Below, piece by piece: positions 17,795 to 24,623 of a stretch of DNA of 64,000 bases. Positions within the stretch are counted from its first letter, which is position 1. Every line of letters starts with the position of its first letter. This stretch comes from Bacteroidota bacterium (lineage in GTDB: Bacteria; Bacteroidota; Bacteroidia; Chitinophagales; Chitinophagaceae): assembly GCA_029555415.1 (NCBI GenBank), contig JAKPSI010000077.1, positions 1 to 64,000 on the forward strand, given 5' to 3'. Both the position numbers and the translations under genes were made by a program. The notes under the pieces were generated by a model, which saw nothing but the letters and a program-made list of their open reading frames with translations, did not search any database and was not told the origin of the DNA.

Positions 17795-18685
17795 ATGATA
17801 CACAACGTCTCCGTTATCGGCGCCGGCACCATGGGCAATGGCATCGCGCATGTATTCGCACAATATGGTTTTCAGGTCACGCTTATAGACATCTCACAAC
17901 CACAGCTGGATAAAGCGCTGGCGCAGATCAGTAAGAACCTGGACCGGCAGGTGGCGAAGGGAACACTGATGGAAGAACAGAAACAAGCGACCCTGGGACG
18001 CATCGTGACGAATACATCCGTTGCAGATGGTGTGGCGAAAGCCGACCTGGTGGTGGAAGCGGCTACGGAGAACAGCGATCTCAAACTGAAGATCTTCGCG
18101 GATATCGACAAGGCCGCTCCGGGTGCTGCGATCCTCGCTACCAATACCTCCTCTATTTCCATCACGAAGATCGCGGCGGCCACTTCAAGACCTGAAAAGG
18201 TCATTGGCATGCACTTCATGAATCCCGTACCGGTGATGAAACTGGTGGAGATCATCAATGGTTACGCTACGCTGAAAGAAGTCACGGATACGATCGTGGA
18301 ACTTTCTAAAAAACTGGAGAAGGTTCCCTGCGTGGTGAATGATTATCCTGGCTTCATCGCCAACCGCATCCTGATGCCGATGATCAATGAAGCGATCTGC
18401 AGTTTGTATGAAGGCGTGGCCGGTGTGCAGGAGATCGATACGGTCATGAAACTCGGCATGGCCCATCCCATGGGTCCCTTGCAGCTGGCGGATTTCATCG
18501 GACTCGATGTTTGTCTCGCCATCCTGAAAGTACTGCACGACGGTTTCGGCAACCCCAAATACGCGCCCTGTCCCCTGCTCGTGAATATGGTCATGGCCGG
18601 CAAGAAAGGCATGAAATCAGGAGAAGGTTTCTATGTGTACACGCCGGGCAGCAAGGAGCTGGTTGTGAGTAAAAGCTTTCAATAA
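17795..18685 (+). CDS. 3-hydroxyacyl-CoA (3-hydroxybutyryl-CoA) dehydrogenase
   Basis: Interconverts 3-hydroxyacyl-CoA and 3-oxoacyl-CoA with NAD(P). The 296-residue product begins MIHNVSVIGAGTMGNGIAHVFAQ, the dinucleotide-binding fold. It contains TNTSSISIT, the catalytic HFMNPVPVMKLVEI, NDYPGFIANRILMPM, and the C-terminal domain GPLQLADFIGLDVCL. The start at 17795 puts the Rossmann strand at the N-terminus; the longer frame from 17744 is repeat-derived. Single-domain form, as in butyrate/PHB-type or phenylacetate pathways; which one cannot be told here. Confidence 0.93.
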   Translation: MIHNVSVIGAGTMGNGIAHVFAQYGFQVTLIDISQPQLDKALAQISKNLDRQVAKGTLMEEQKQATLGRIVTNTSVADGVAKADLVVEAATENSDLKLKIFADIDKAAPGAAILATNTSSISITKIAAATSRPEKVIGMHFMNPVPVMKLVEIINGYATLKEVTDTIVELSKKLEKVPCVVNDYPGFIANRILMPMINEAICSLYEGVAGVQEIDTVMKLGMAHPMGPLQLADFIGLDVCLAILKVLHDGFGNPKYAPCPLLVNMVMAGKKGMKSGEGFYVYTPGSKELVVSKSFQ

Positions 18686-18700
18686 ACAATTTGATGTATC

Positions 18701-18880
18701 ATGAAAAGTAAGCTGGCCCTGATTGTGATCTTCATCTATACCACTGCATTCACCGGCGATACTACTAACGCCAAATACAAAAGTGGTTACGCGTTCGGTG
18801 AACTCTTACCGTTCTCCGTCATGGCCATAATTTTCGTTTGGCTGATCTGGAGAAATTACAAACGAGGTAAGCAATCATAG
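18701..18880 (+). CDS. Small predicted membrane protein (59 aa)
   Basis: A 59-codon frame from ATG 18701 to TAG 18880, 15 bases after the dehydrogenase stop on the same strand. The product starts MKSKLALIVIFIYTTAF (signal-like or first transmembrane segment). It has a polar middle (TTNAKYKSGYAFGELL), then a second hydrophobic helix (SVMAIIFVWLIW) and a basic tail RNYKRGKQS. Two membrane segments, no known domain recognised. The hydrophobic layout and operon spacing argue for a real gene, but no homology could be tested. Confidence 0.6.
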   Translation: MKSKLALIVIFIYTTAFTGDTTNAKYKSGYAFGELLPFSVMAIIFVWLIWRNYKRGKQS

Positions 18881-19000
18881 CCGTTACTACTGGTACTTCA
18901 TACCCCGCTAATGAATTATTCCTGCAAACACAGGCAATAACCTTCATTCCGGGCAAAGGATAATTACAATCTATATTATCAAAAGAAAGTCGTTACAGAT

Positions 19001-19028
19001 GTTTGTTGGTCATAAAACCAACAAAGTC
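19001..19028 (-). repeat. P-family fragment (solo hairpin), copy F
   Basis: TTTGTTGGT...ACCAACAAA hairpin with a short A/T loop, followed by AGTCG in place of the usual GGCGT. It corresponds to one end of the P element (compare 39505-39536, whose upstream GAAAGT...AGATG is also shared). A degenerate CAATTATCAGCTATCAG-type tandem repeat follows at about 19043-19077. Confidence 0.65.
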
Positions 19029-19166
19029 GAATGCATCCTCTTATTATTATCAATTATCAGCTATCAGCTATCAACTTCCTAAATACCCTGTCCCCGGTAT
19101 ACTCACCTCATATCTTTTCTATATCTTCCTTTCACGGAACCCACCAAACCTCCGGACTGCCAACCC

Positions 19167-19898
19167 ATGCAATACATCGCCCTTGGCGCCGCCCCTGGCA
19201 TTGCCATCTGTCTGTTCATCTTTTATAAGGACATTTACAATCGTGAGCCCAAATTCAATCTGGTGCTGAGTTTCATCCTGGGTGCATTATCCGTGGTCAC
19301 GGCCATCATCTTTGAAACATTTTTCGCTGCCACCAATGACGGTACGGTCATGGGTGTGGCCCTGTATACTTTTTTCGTGGTTGGATTCAGTGAAGAAGGC
19401 GGTAAGTTCCTGGGCCTCCGGTTATACTCCTATAGCCGAAAGAGTTTTGATGATCCTTTCGATGGCATCGTGTACAGTGTGATGGTCAGCATGGGATTCG
19501 CAACACTGGAGAACGTCCTGTATGTTCTGAAATACGCCCAACTGGGCCAGGGCTGGCAGATCGGGATCCAGCGCATGTTCCTGAGTGTGCCTGCGCATGC
19601 CAGCTTCGCTGTGATCATGGGGTATTTCGTGGGCAAGGCCAAATTCGCTAAAACCAATAAGACCCTGCTGATGATCATCGGTCTGGTCGGTGCCATTTTC
19701 TTCCATGGCGCATTCGATTTCTTCCTGTTCGTCGGACAAACCGGTGTGGTCAGTACAGAGACAGGCGGAGCTTTACTGGTCGGTGGCGCGATCGTTTCCT
19801 TCATCGTAGCGCTGGTGCTCAGCCGCAAGCTGATCAAAGCGCAGCGATTGGATTCAAAAGCGTATTTTGACACCCAAAATAACAGTCCGAATGTTTAG
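19167..19898 (+). CDS. prsW: PrsW-family intramembrane metalloprotease
   Basis: Predicted multi-pass membrane protease that may cleave membrane-bound regulators such as anti-sigma factors. The 243 residues contain about seven hydrophobic segments and the PrsW motifs in order: GFSEEGGKF (EExxK), MGFATLENVLY (FxxxEN), VPAHASFAVIMGY (conserved His), and FFHGAFDF (HxxxD-like). No anti-sigma factor gene is adjacent. The last 8 bases overlap the GNAT gene start, implying co-translation. Confidence 0.88.
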   Translation: MQYIALGAAPGIAICLFIFYKDIYNREPKFNLVLSFILGALSVVTAIIFETFFAATNDGTVMGVALYTFFVVGFSEEGGKFLGLRLYSYSRKSFDDPFDGIVYSVMVSMGFATLENVLYVLKYAQLGQGWQIGIQRMFLSVPAHASFAVIMGYFVGKAKFAKTNKTLLMIIGLVGAIFFHGAFDFFLFVGQTGVVSTETGGALLVGGAIVSFIVALVLSRKLIKAQRLDSKAYFDTQNNSPNV

Positions 19899-20382
19899 TA
19901 TCCGGAACGCCGGCGTTGAAGATATCCCGCTCATTCAGCAGATCGCATATGCGGTCTGGCCCGAGACCTACGCAGACATCATTTCCAAAGAGCAGCTGGA
20001 TTACATGCTCGACCTGATGTACAGTGACGCATCCCTGAAAGAACAACTGCAGAAAGGCTGCCGCTTCATCATCGTGTCTGACGATGATAAACCAGTTGGC
20101 TTCGCATCTTATCAGGATATAGATCCGCCGGTCTGGAAGCTCCACAAACTCTATATCCTAAGCACGCAGCATGGAAAAGGCACCGGCCGTTTCGTCATCG
20201 ATCATATCATTAAAACGATACGCCCCCTCGGTGCTAAAAGTTTACAATTACAAGTGAACAAGCAGAACAAGGCTTACCACTTCTATTTAAAATACGGCTT
20301 CAGCGTTCTGAAGGAAGTGGTGCTGGAGCTGGAGCATGGGTTTGTGATGGACGATTATATCCTGGAGTTGAAAATTTCTTAA
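19891..20382 (+). CDS. GNAT-family N-acetyltransferase
   Basis: Acetyl-CoA-dependent transferase of about 163 residues from ATG 19891, which lies 8 bases inside the end of prsW. It starts MFSIRNAGVEDIPLIQQIAY, typical of RimI-like GNATs. The acetyl-CoA loop is LYILSTQHGKGTGRFVIDHI (R/QxxGxG/A), followed by LQLQVNKQNKAYHFYLKYGF, the standard C-terminal strand-helix. The substrate is unknown. The upstream frame continues to 19867, but the inner ATG gives the normal N-terminus. Its 3' end is followed by a long repeat-rich gap. Confidence 0.87.
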   Translation: MFSIRNAGVEDIPLIQQIAYAVWPETYADIISKEQLDYMLDLMYSDASLKEQLQKGCRFIIVSDDDKPVGFASYQDIDPPVWKLHKLYILSTQHGKGTGRFVIDHIIKTIRPLGAKSLQLQVNKQNKAYHFYLKYGFSVLKEVVLELEHGFVMDDYILELKIS

Positions 20383-20400
20383 AGTATTGCTGCTGAAAGT

Positions 20401-20440
20401 CAAGAGAAAGCTGCAAGCTTTAAGCTACAAGCTGCAAGGG
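20401..20440. repeat. Degenerate AAGCT(G/A)CAAGCT tandem repeat after GNAT gene
   Basis: The stretch AAAGCTGCAAGCTTTAAGCT continues as ACAAGCTGCAAGGG; part recurs at about 20517-20540. It starts within 20 bases of the GNAT stop codon. Comparable arms lie at the ends of many genes in this window. Confidence 0.65.
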
Positions 20441-20474
20441 TGTTCTATGTAACAGTATTGAAAATTCGATCGCT

Positions 20475-20627
20475 ACGCCTTTGTTGGTCTTATGACCAAG
20501 AGAGAAGATGCTGGCTGCCAGCTACAAGCTGCAAGGGGGTTCTAAGCAGTATCATTGAAAATTCGATCGCTACGCCTTCGTTGGCGATAACCTACCCAAG
20601 CCGGCAGGCAGGCACCAACAACGGCGT
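20475..20627 (+). repeat. P-family palindromic element, copy B (rearranged)
   Basis: The left end ACGCCTTTGTTGGTCTTATG lies at 20475 and the right end ACCAACAACGGCGT ends at 20627. An internal duplication has inserted a second left-like end: the stretch from CTACAAGCTGCAAGGG through ATTCGATCGCTACGCCTT at 20425-20480 recurs at 20523-20577. The right hairpin is partly decayed. The remainder of the 369-base gap 20383-20751 is GCAAC-type (20640-20673) and ACTACCGACTA-type (20713-20750) degenerate repeats up to the next stop codon. No gene is present. Confidence 0.75.
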
Positions 20628-20751
20628 GCTGCTTTAGGGTGCAACCCCGCAACTAGCAACTCGCAACTGTTGACATGAAATCAGTTGATGAAAAAGCCAA
20701 TGAAGAGACTTAGAACTGACTACCGACTACAGACTAACGACTAAAGACTGC

Positions 20752-21219
20752 TCACTGCGTTTTAAGGACATTCTTACAATCCAGATACTTCGTCGGATCC
20801 AGCTGCGTTTCGAACTGATACATCAGTAACTCCACTTTATTACCGGGTTCGATGACACCGATCGGCTGACCGGCTTTGAGGAAGTCGTTACGTTTGACGA
20901 TGACCCGTTTCATACCCGCATACCAGAAATAATATTCCTTTTTCGTTTTCCGGTCAATGTAGAAGAACACCACATCCCATCCCCCTTCTTCATTCTGTTC
21001 CACATTGGTCACCCGGCCATCGATACAGGCTTTCACCATCGTATCCGGTCTGCTGGTCAGGGAAATACAGAGGTCCGGCGGATCGAATTTGATCGCGTTC
21101 TTTGGAGGAGGAACCAGGGTGGCATCATTGAGGGGGCAGACGAGTTTGATACTGTCATTCTGAGCCAGTGCGTAAAAGGGCATTATCATCAGTGCCAGTA
21201 AAGGCAAGCGCTTAACCAT
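20752..21219 (-). CDS. Secreted degenerate M23 (LytM-like) domain protein
   Basis: A 155-residue exported protein (signal peptide about 1-20, ending ALAQ). The mature part resembles the beta-sheet core of M23 peptidases: VKACIDGRVTNVEQNEEGGW, DVVFFYID, YYFWYAGMKRVIVKRNDFLK, AGQPIGVI. The zinc ligands of active M23 enzymes (HxxxD and HxH) are not seen, so it is probably a non-catalytic relative acting as binder or scaffold in the envelope. It ends within a degenerate ACTAAAGACT-type repeat and follows, 10 bases after, the small gene at 21230-21535. Confidence 0.65.
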   Translation of the reverse strand: MVKRLPLLALMIMPFYALAQNDSIKLVCPLNDATLVPPPKNAIKFDPPDLCISLTSRPDTMVKACIDGRVTNVEQNEEGGWDVVFFYIDRKTKKEYYFWYAGMKRVIVKRNDFLKAGQPIGVIEPGNKVELLMYQFETQLDPTKYLDCKNVLKTQ

Positions 21220-21229
21220 CGTCGATTTA

Positions 21230-21535
21230 TTAAGATTTATGGACCTTCAATTTCCGGGCCAGTTCATCACCGGGCGCTTCAGCCGTTTCACCATAACCAT
21301 TCACCAATACGCCCTTGAGCCCTGTAACCGATTGAATAGCATATACGATCGCTTCATCTGCCGGGTCCGAATTACCTTCAAACCGGTATATTTCCATGAT
21401 CTCGAACTGGTCGGCTCCGAAGCCTGCTTCACTGCAAACGATGGCATTCGGGGTCAGATTGAAATCGATCGTGAACCCGCGTTCCTTCAATCCCCTGATC
21501 GCTTCTGTAACAGTATCGTATGTGAAACCATTCAT
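21230..21535 (-). CDS. Conserved Bacteroidota protein (so-called phosphoribosylpyrophosphate synthetase-like)
   Basis: A 101-residue cytosolic protein starting MNGFTYDTVTEAIRGLKERG, with FTIDFNLTPNAIVC, FEIMEIYRFEGNSDPADEAI and TGLKGVLVNGYG. It matches a short conserved family in Bacteroidota that databases often label phosphoribosylpyrophosphate synthetase, although it lacks any PRPP synthetase domain; the function is unknown. A minus-strand TAGTTTTG box at 21545-21552 covers the alternative start at 21547, so the start at 21535 is preferred. Followed after 10 bases by the M23-like gene. Confidence 0.75.
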   Translation of the reverse strand: MNGFTYDTVTEAIRGLKERGFTIDFNLTPNAIVCSEAGFGADQFEIMEIYRFEGNSDPADEAIVYAIQSVTGLKGVLVNGYGETAEAPGDELARKLKVHKS

Positions 21536-21604
21536 ATCGTTACACAAAACTAAACAAGTGGATAATATGTTCCTCCCTTTTTAAACTATTATAACGGATT
21601 ATTG

Positions 21605-21612
21605 TAGTTTTG
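21605..21612 (+). promoter_or_regulatory. -7 promoter element for ahcY
   Basis: TAGTTTTG matches TAnnTTTG and lies about 20 bases upstream of the ahcY ATG. It is back to back with the minus-strand box at 21545-21552. Confidence 0.55.
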
Positions 21613-21632
21613 CAAAGCAAAAAATCAAAAAT

Positions 21633-22961
21633 ATGTCAACACTGACCAACAGTAAGATCGATTTTAACCTGAAATACAAAGTAAAGGATATCAGCCTCGC
21701 TGAATGGGGCCGTAAAGAGATCCGTCTCGCCGAAGCAGAAATGCCAGGTCTGATGGCCCTCCGTGCCGAATATGGCGCACAAAAACCCCTTAAAGGAGCC
21801 CGTGTTGCAAGTTGCCTGCACATGACCATCCAGACCGCTGTTCTGATCGAGACCCTCGTGGAACTCGGCGCGGAAGTGAAATGGAGCTCCTGCAATATCT
21901 TCTCCACACAGGACCATGCCGCTGCCGCGATCGCCGCTGCCGGTATCGGTGTTTATGCATGGAAAGGACAGTCGCTCGAAGAAGCTGACTGGTGTATCGA
22001 ACAAACCCTGTTCTTCGGTGGTGCTGACCGCCCCCTGAACATGATCCTGGATGACGGTGGTGACCTTACCAACATCGTATTCGACAAATACCCCGAACTC
22101 GTTCAGCATATCAAAGGCCTGAGTGAAGAAACCACTACCGGTGTTCACCGCCTGTACGAGCGCATGGAAAAAGGCACCCTGCCCATTCCCGCGATCAATG
22201 TGAACGACTCCGTTACCAAATCCAAATTCGACAACAAATACGGTTGTAAAGAAAGTCTGGTTGACGCCATCCGCCGCGCTACCGACGTGATGCTGGCAGG
22301 TAAAGTTGCCGTTGTAGGTGGTTACGGTGACGTAGGTAAAGGCTCTGCCGCTTCCCTGGCAGGTGCCGGTTGCCGCGTGATCGTTACCGAGATCGACCCC
22401 ATTTGCGCCCTCCAGGCCGCTATGGACGGTTTTGAAGTGAAGAAGATGATCGATGCTGTTGCTGAAGCCGATATCGTTGTGACCGCTTCCGGTTGCCGCG
22501 ACCTGATCACCGGCGCTCACTTCAAACTGATGAAGGATAAAACCATCGTTTGTAATATCGGTCACTTCGATATCGAGATCGATATCGCATGGCTCAATAC
22601 CAACTTCGGACATACCAAAGACACGATCAAACCGCAGGTTGATATTTACAACGTGGATGGCAAAGACATCATCATCCTGGCTGAAGGCCGCCTCGTGAAT
22701 CTGGGCTGCGCTACCGGTCACCCCTCGTTCGTGATGAGTAACTCCTTCACTAACCAGACCCTCGCACAGCTTGAGCTGTGGCTCAATAACAGCAAATACG
22801 AGAATAAAGTATATGTGCTGCCGAAACATCTGGATGAGAAAGTGGCCCGTCTGCACCTCGCTAAGATCGGTGTGGTACTGGATGAACTGACCTCCGAGCA
22901 ATCTGAATACCTCGGTATTCCGAAAGCCGGTCCTTTCAAACCTGAACACTACCGTTATTAA
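21633..22961 (+). CDS. ahcY: Adenosylhomocysteinase (SAH hydrolase)
   Basis: Splits S-adenosylhomocysteine into adenosine and homocysteine, removing the product inhibitor of all SAM-dependent methyltransferases. The 442 residues show [31 protein letters not shown], the NAD-binding [17 protein letters not shown] (about 231), and the C-terminal KPEHYRY-type end (FKPEHYRY). Codon use is strongly biased towards C-ending codons, as expected of a highly expressed gene. It has its own TAnnTTTG promoter and ends in a strong bidirectional terminator. Confidence 0.98.
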   Translation: MSTLTNSKIDFNLKYKVKDISLAEWGRKEIRLAEAEMPGLMALRAEYGAQKPLKGARVASCLHMTIQTAVLIETLVELGAEVKWSSCNIFSTQDHAAAAIAAAGIGVYAWKGQSLEEADWCIEQTLFFGGADRPLNMILDDGGDLTNIVFDKYPELVQHIKGLSEETTTGVHRLYERMEKGTLPIPAINVNDSVTKSKFDNKYGCKESLVDAIRRATDVMLAGKVAVVGGYGDVGKGSAASLAGAGCRVIVTEIDPICALQAAMDGFEVKKMIDAVAEADIVVTASGCRDLITGAHFKLMKDKTIVCNIGHFDIEIDIAWLNTNFGHTKDTIKPQVDIYNVDGKDIIILAEGRLVNLGCATGHPSFVMSNSFTNQTLAQLELWLNNSKYENKVYVLPKHLDEKVARLHLAKIGVVLDELTSEQSEYLGIPKAGPFKPEHYRY

Positions 22962-22975
22962 TAGCTTACTGAAAG

Positions 22976-23009
22976 TAAAAACCCCGGCGTTCAACACCCG
23001 GGGTTTTTT
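22976..23009. terminator. Bidirectional terminator after ahcY
   Basis: A-run, ACCCCGG / CCGGGGT stem with a 10-base loop, then TTTTTT. The inverse is also a good terminator for the convergent beta-lactamase-like gene ending at 23028. Confidence 0.88.
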
Positions 23010-23027
23010 AATGTCCGTCAGGGCCGG

Positions 23028-23918
23028 TCAATGCCCCGCGTAAATATGGTTATAGATGAGTGCCGAAATATTGGCCATGGTCCGCACGGCATTTTCCTGC
23101 TTCTCCCATTGCTTCGACAATAATATCAGCACATATTTCCGGCCATCCGGCAGATAAACGATACCGGAATCATGTTCCACTTTGGTGATGGAACCCGTCT
23201 TGTGCGCCACTTTGATACCCGGCGGTAAACCGGCCGGAATGATCTCATTGAAATGCTGACCCAGCAGGACTATGATCATTTCATCCGACGCGGCTTTATT
23301 CACAAATTGCTCCTTCGCGATATGTTCAAAGATCAGCATGAGGTCGTAGGCCGTTGTGGAATTATTGAGTCCTTTTTCAAACGCTTTATTGTCTTCTACC
23401 CCGCGCAGTACCTGAATATCCTTCGCCCCGATCCCGCGCATGGAAGCCGTAACGTTCTTCGCATCCACCAGTTCGATCAGCATATTCGTGGCCAGGTTAC
23501 TGCTCACCACGATCATCTGATCCAGCAGGAACGCGATGGTTCTCTTTTCACCTAAATGTTTGTACAATTCCGTTTCACTGTCATCCGCAGGATCCAGTTC
23601 GAACGCTGAACCATCCACGATGCTTTTAAAAGAATTTTTCAGTACCACAGAATCGGTCATACTGAATTTACCGGCGGCTGCCTGTTTGTACAATTCCACC
23701 ATGACCGGTGTCTTCATCGTACTGGCCGCATGAAAGGGTTCATGCGCGTTGATGAGGATCTGTTTACCGGTCTGCAGGTCCATATACGCCACTCCATACA
23801 CACCGGGCTGTGCGGAAATGACCTGTTGTATCTCATTCTCTGTATCGTACATGATCTTGCGGGATGCGCTGCAGGAACACAGCAGTGAAAGGGAAATCAG
23901 CCAGATTGATGTTCGCAT
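23028..23918 (-). CDS. Class A beta-lactamase-like serine hydrolase (lipoprotein)
   Basis: A 296-residue envelope protein with a lipoprotein-type signal (LLCSCS at about 12-17). It carries all class A elements: STMK (Ser about 66, Lys about 69), the SDN-loop equivalent VSSNLATN, an omega-loop EKGLN matching ExxLN, and HKTG before the last strand. It could hydrolyse beta-lactams; chromosomal Bacteroidota homologues of this kind are often weak or have other roles, so resistance is not implied. It stands alone between a terminator and a secreted protein gene on the same strand. Confidence 0.85.
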   Translation of the reverse strand: MRTSIWLISLSLLCSCSASRKIMYDTENEIQQVISAQPGVYGVAYMDLQTGKQILINAHEPFHAASTMKTPVMVELYKQAAAGKFSMTDSVVLKNSFKSIVDGSAFELDPADDSETELYKHLGEKRTIAFLLDQMIVVSSNLATNMLIELVDAKNVTASMRGIGAKDIQVLRGVEDNKAFEKGLNNSTTAYDLMLIFEHIAKEQFVNKAASDEMIIVLLGQHFNEIIPAGLPPGIKVAHKTGSITKVEHDSGIVYLPDGRKYVLILLSKQWEKQENAVRTMANISALIYNHIYAGH

Positions 23919-23966
23919 GATGATCGATTATCCCTCAATGTACCAACTCCGGGCTAACCCGCCAAG

Positions 23967-24461
23967 CTATTGGGCCAGCAGTGACGGGGCTTCTTTCAGC
24001 ACACAGGCAGTTAAAGCCATGACCATCTGCTGTTGGGGAGGGGTCAGGGTAACGGTGGTTTCTTTCTTATCGTTCCCGATAAAGACGATCTTCTCTATTT
24101 TCAGTGTCGCGAATTTCTGCAGCACCACCGGATACGTATTCCCGTTCCGGAAAATGAAATGGAACAGTCCTTCACAATTCATCGTACCGCCATTGCGTTG
24201 AGTAAATTTCATTTTCGTCCCTTCAAAGAAGATATTGGCCGTGGAAGCATCCGTATAGCACTTATCATTGCCTTCGATACTGAACAGCATATCGATCTCC
24301 GGCTTCGTTGCATCAATGGTAAGGGAAGCACCATCCAACTGGATGAAGCCGGAACTCAGCTTGAGCTCCTTGGTATAAACATCCTTGTCACGGATCAGTT
24401 TGCAATCCTGCGCCTGTATCAGTACAGGCAACATCAAAAAGGCAAATAAGAGGTATTTCAT
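23967..24461 (-). CDS. Secreted protein of unknown function (164 aa)
   Basis: Signal peptide (about 1-18, ending IQAQ) and a mature beta-rich domain with three cysteines (DCKLIRD, DKCYTD, MNCEGLF). A repeated pattern of hydrophobic strands and a late amphipathic helix (PPQQQMVMALTACVLKEAP) are visible. No family recognised. It lies 48 bases upstream of the beta-lactamase-like gene on the same strand and may share its transcript. Confidence 0.7.
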   Translation of the reverse strand: MKYLLFAFLMLPVLIQAQDCKLIRDKDVYTKELKLSSGFIQLDGASLTIDATKPEIDMLFSIEGNDKCYTDASTANIFFEGTKMKFTQRNGGTMNCEGLFHFIFRNGNTYPVVLQKFATLKIEKIVFIGNDKKETTVTLTPPQQQMVMALTACVLKEAPSLLAQ

Positions 24462-24623
24462 ACGCCGCTCAGTTATGTTTTAAAATTAAACGTTTTCAGG
24501 GGCCCGGGCAAAATCCGGGAATGTTAAAAAATAGAGCCCGTTGGGATGACGCGCTGGGCAACGCGACCGTTGCTTCACCCGATTATCCGGGTACCCGGCC
24601 CTGTGCCAGGTTCACCTGACCAT

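Noticed and set aside
21636-22997. A 453-codon open frame on the minus strand opposite ahcY
   Set aside because: It is the antisense shadow of a highly expressed gene with strong codon bias. The translated product has no recognisable family, and the ahcY frame is certain.
23028-23918. Acquired antibiotic-resistance gene
   Set aside because: The class A motifs are there, but the gene sits in ordinary chromosomal context with a native-looking terminator and no mobile element. Resistance cannot be claimed from sequence.
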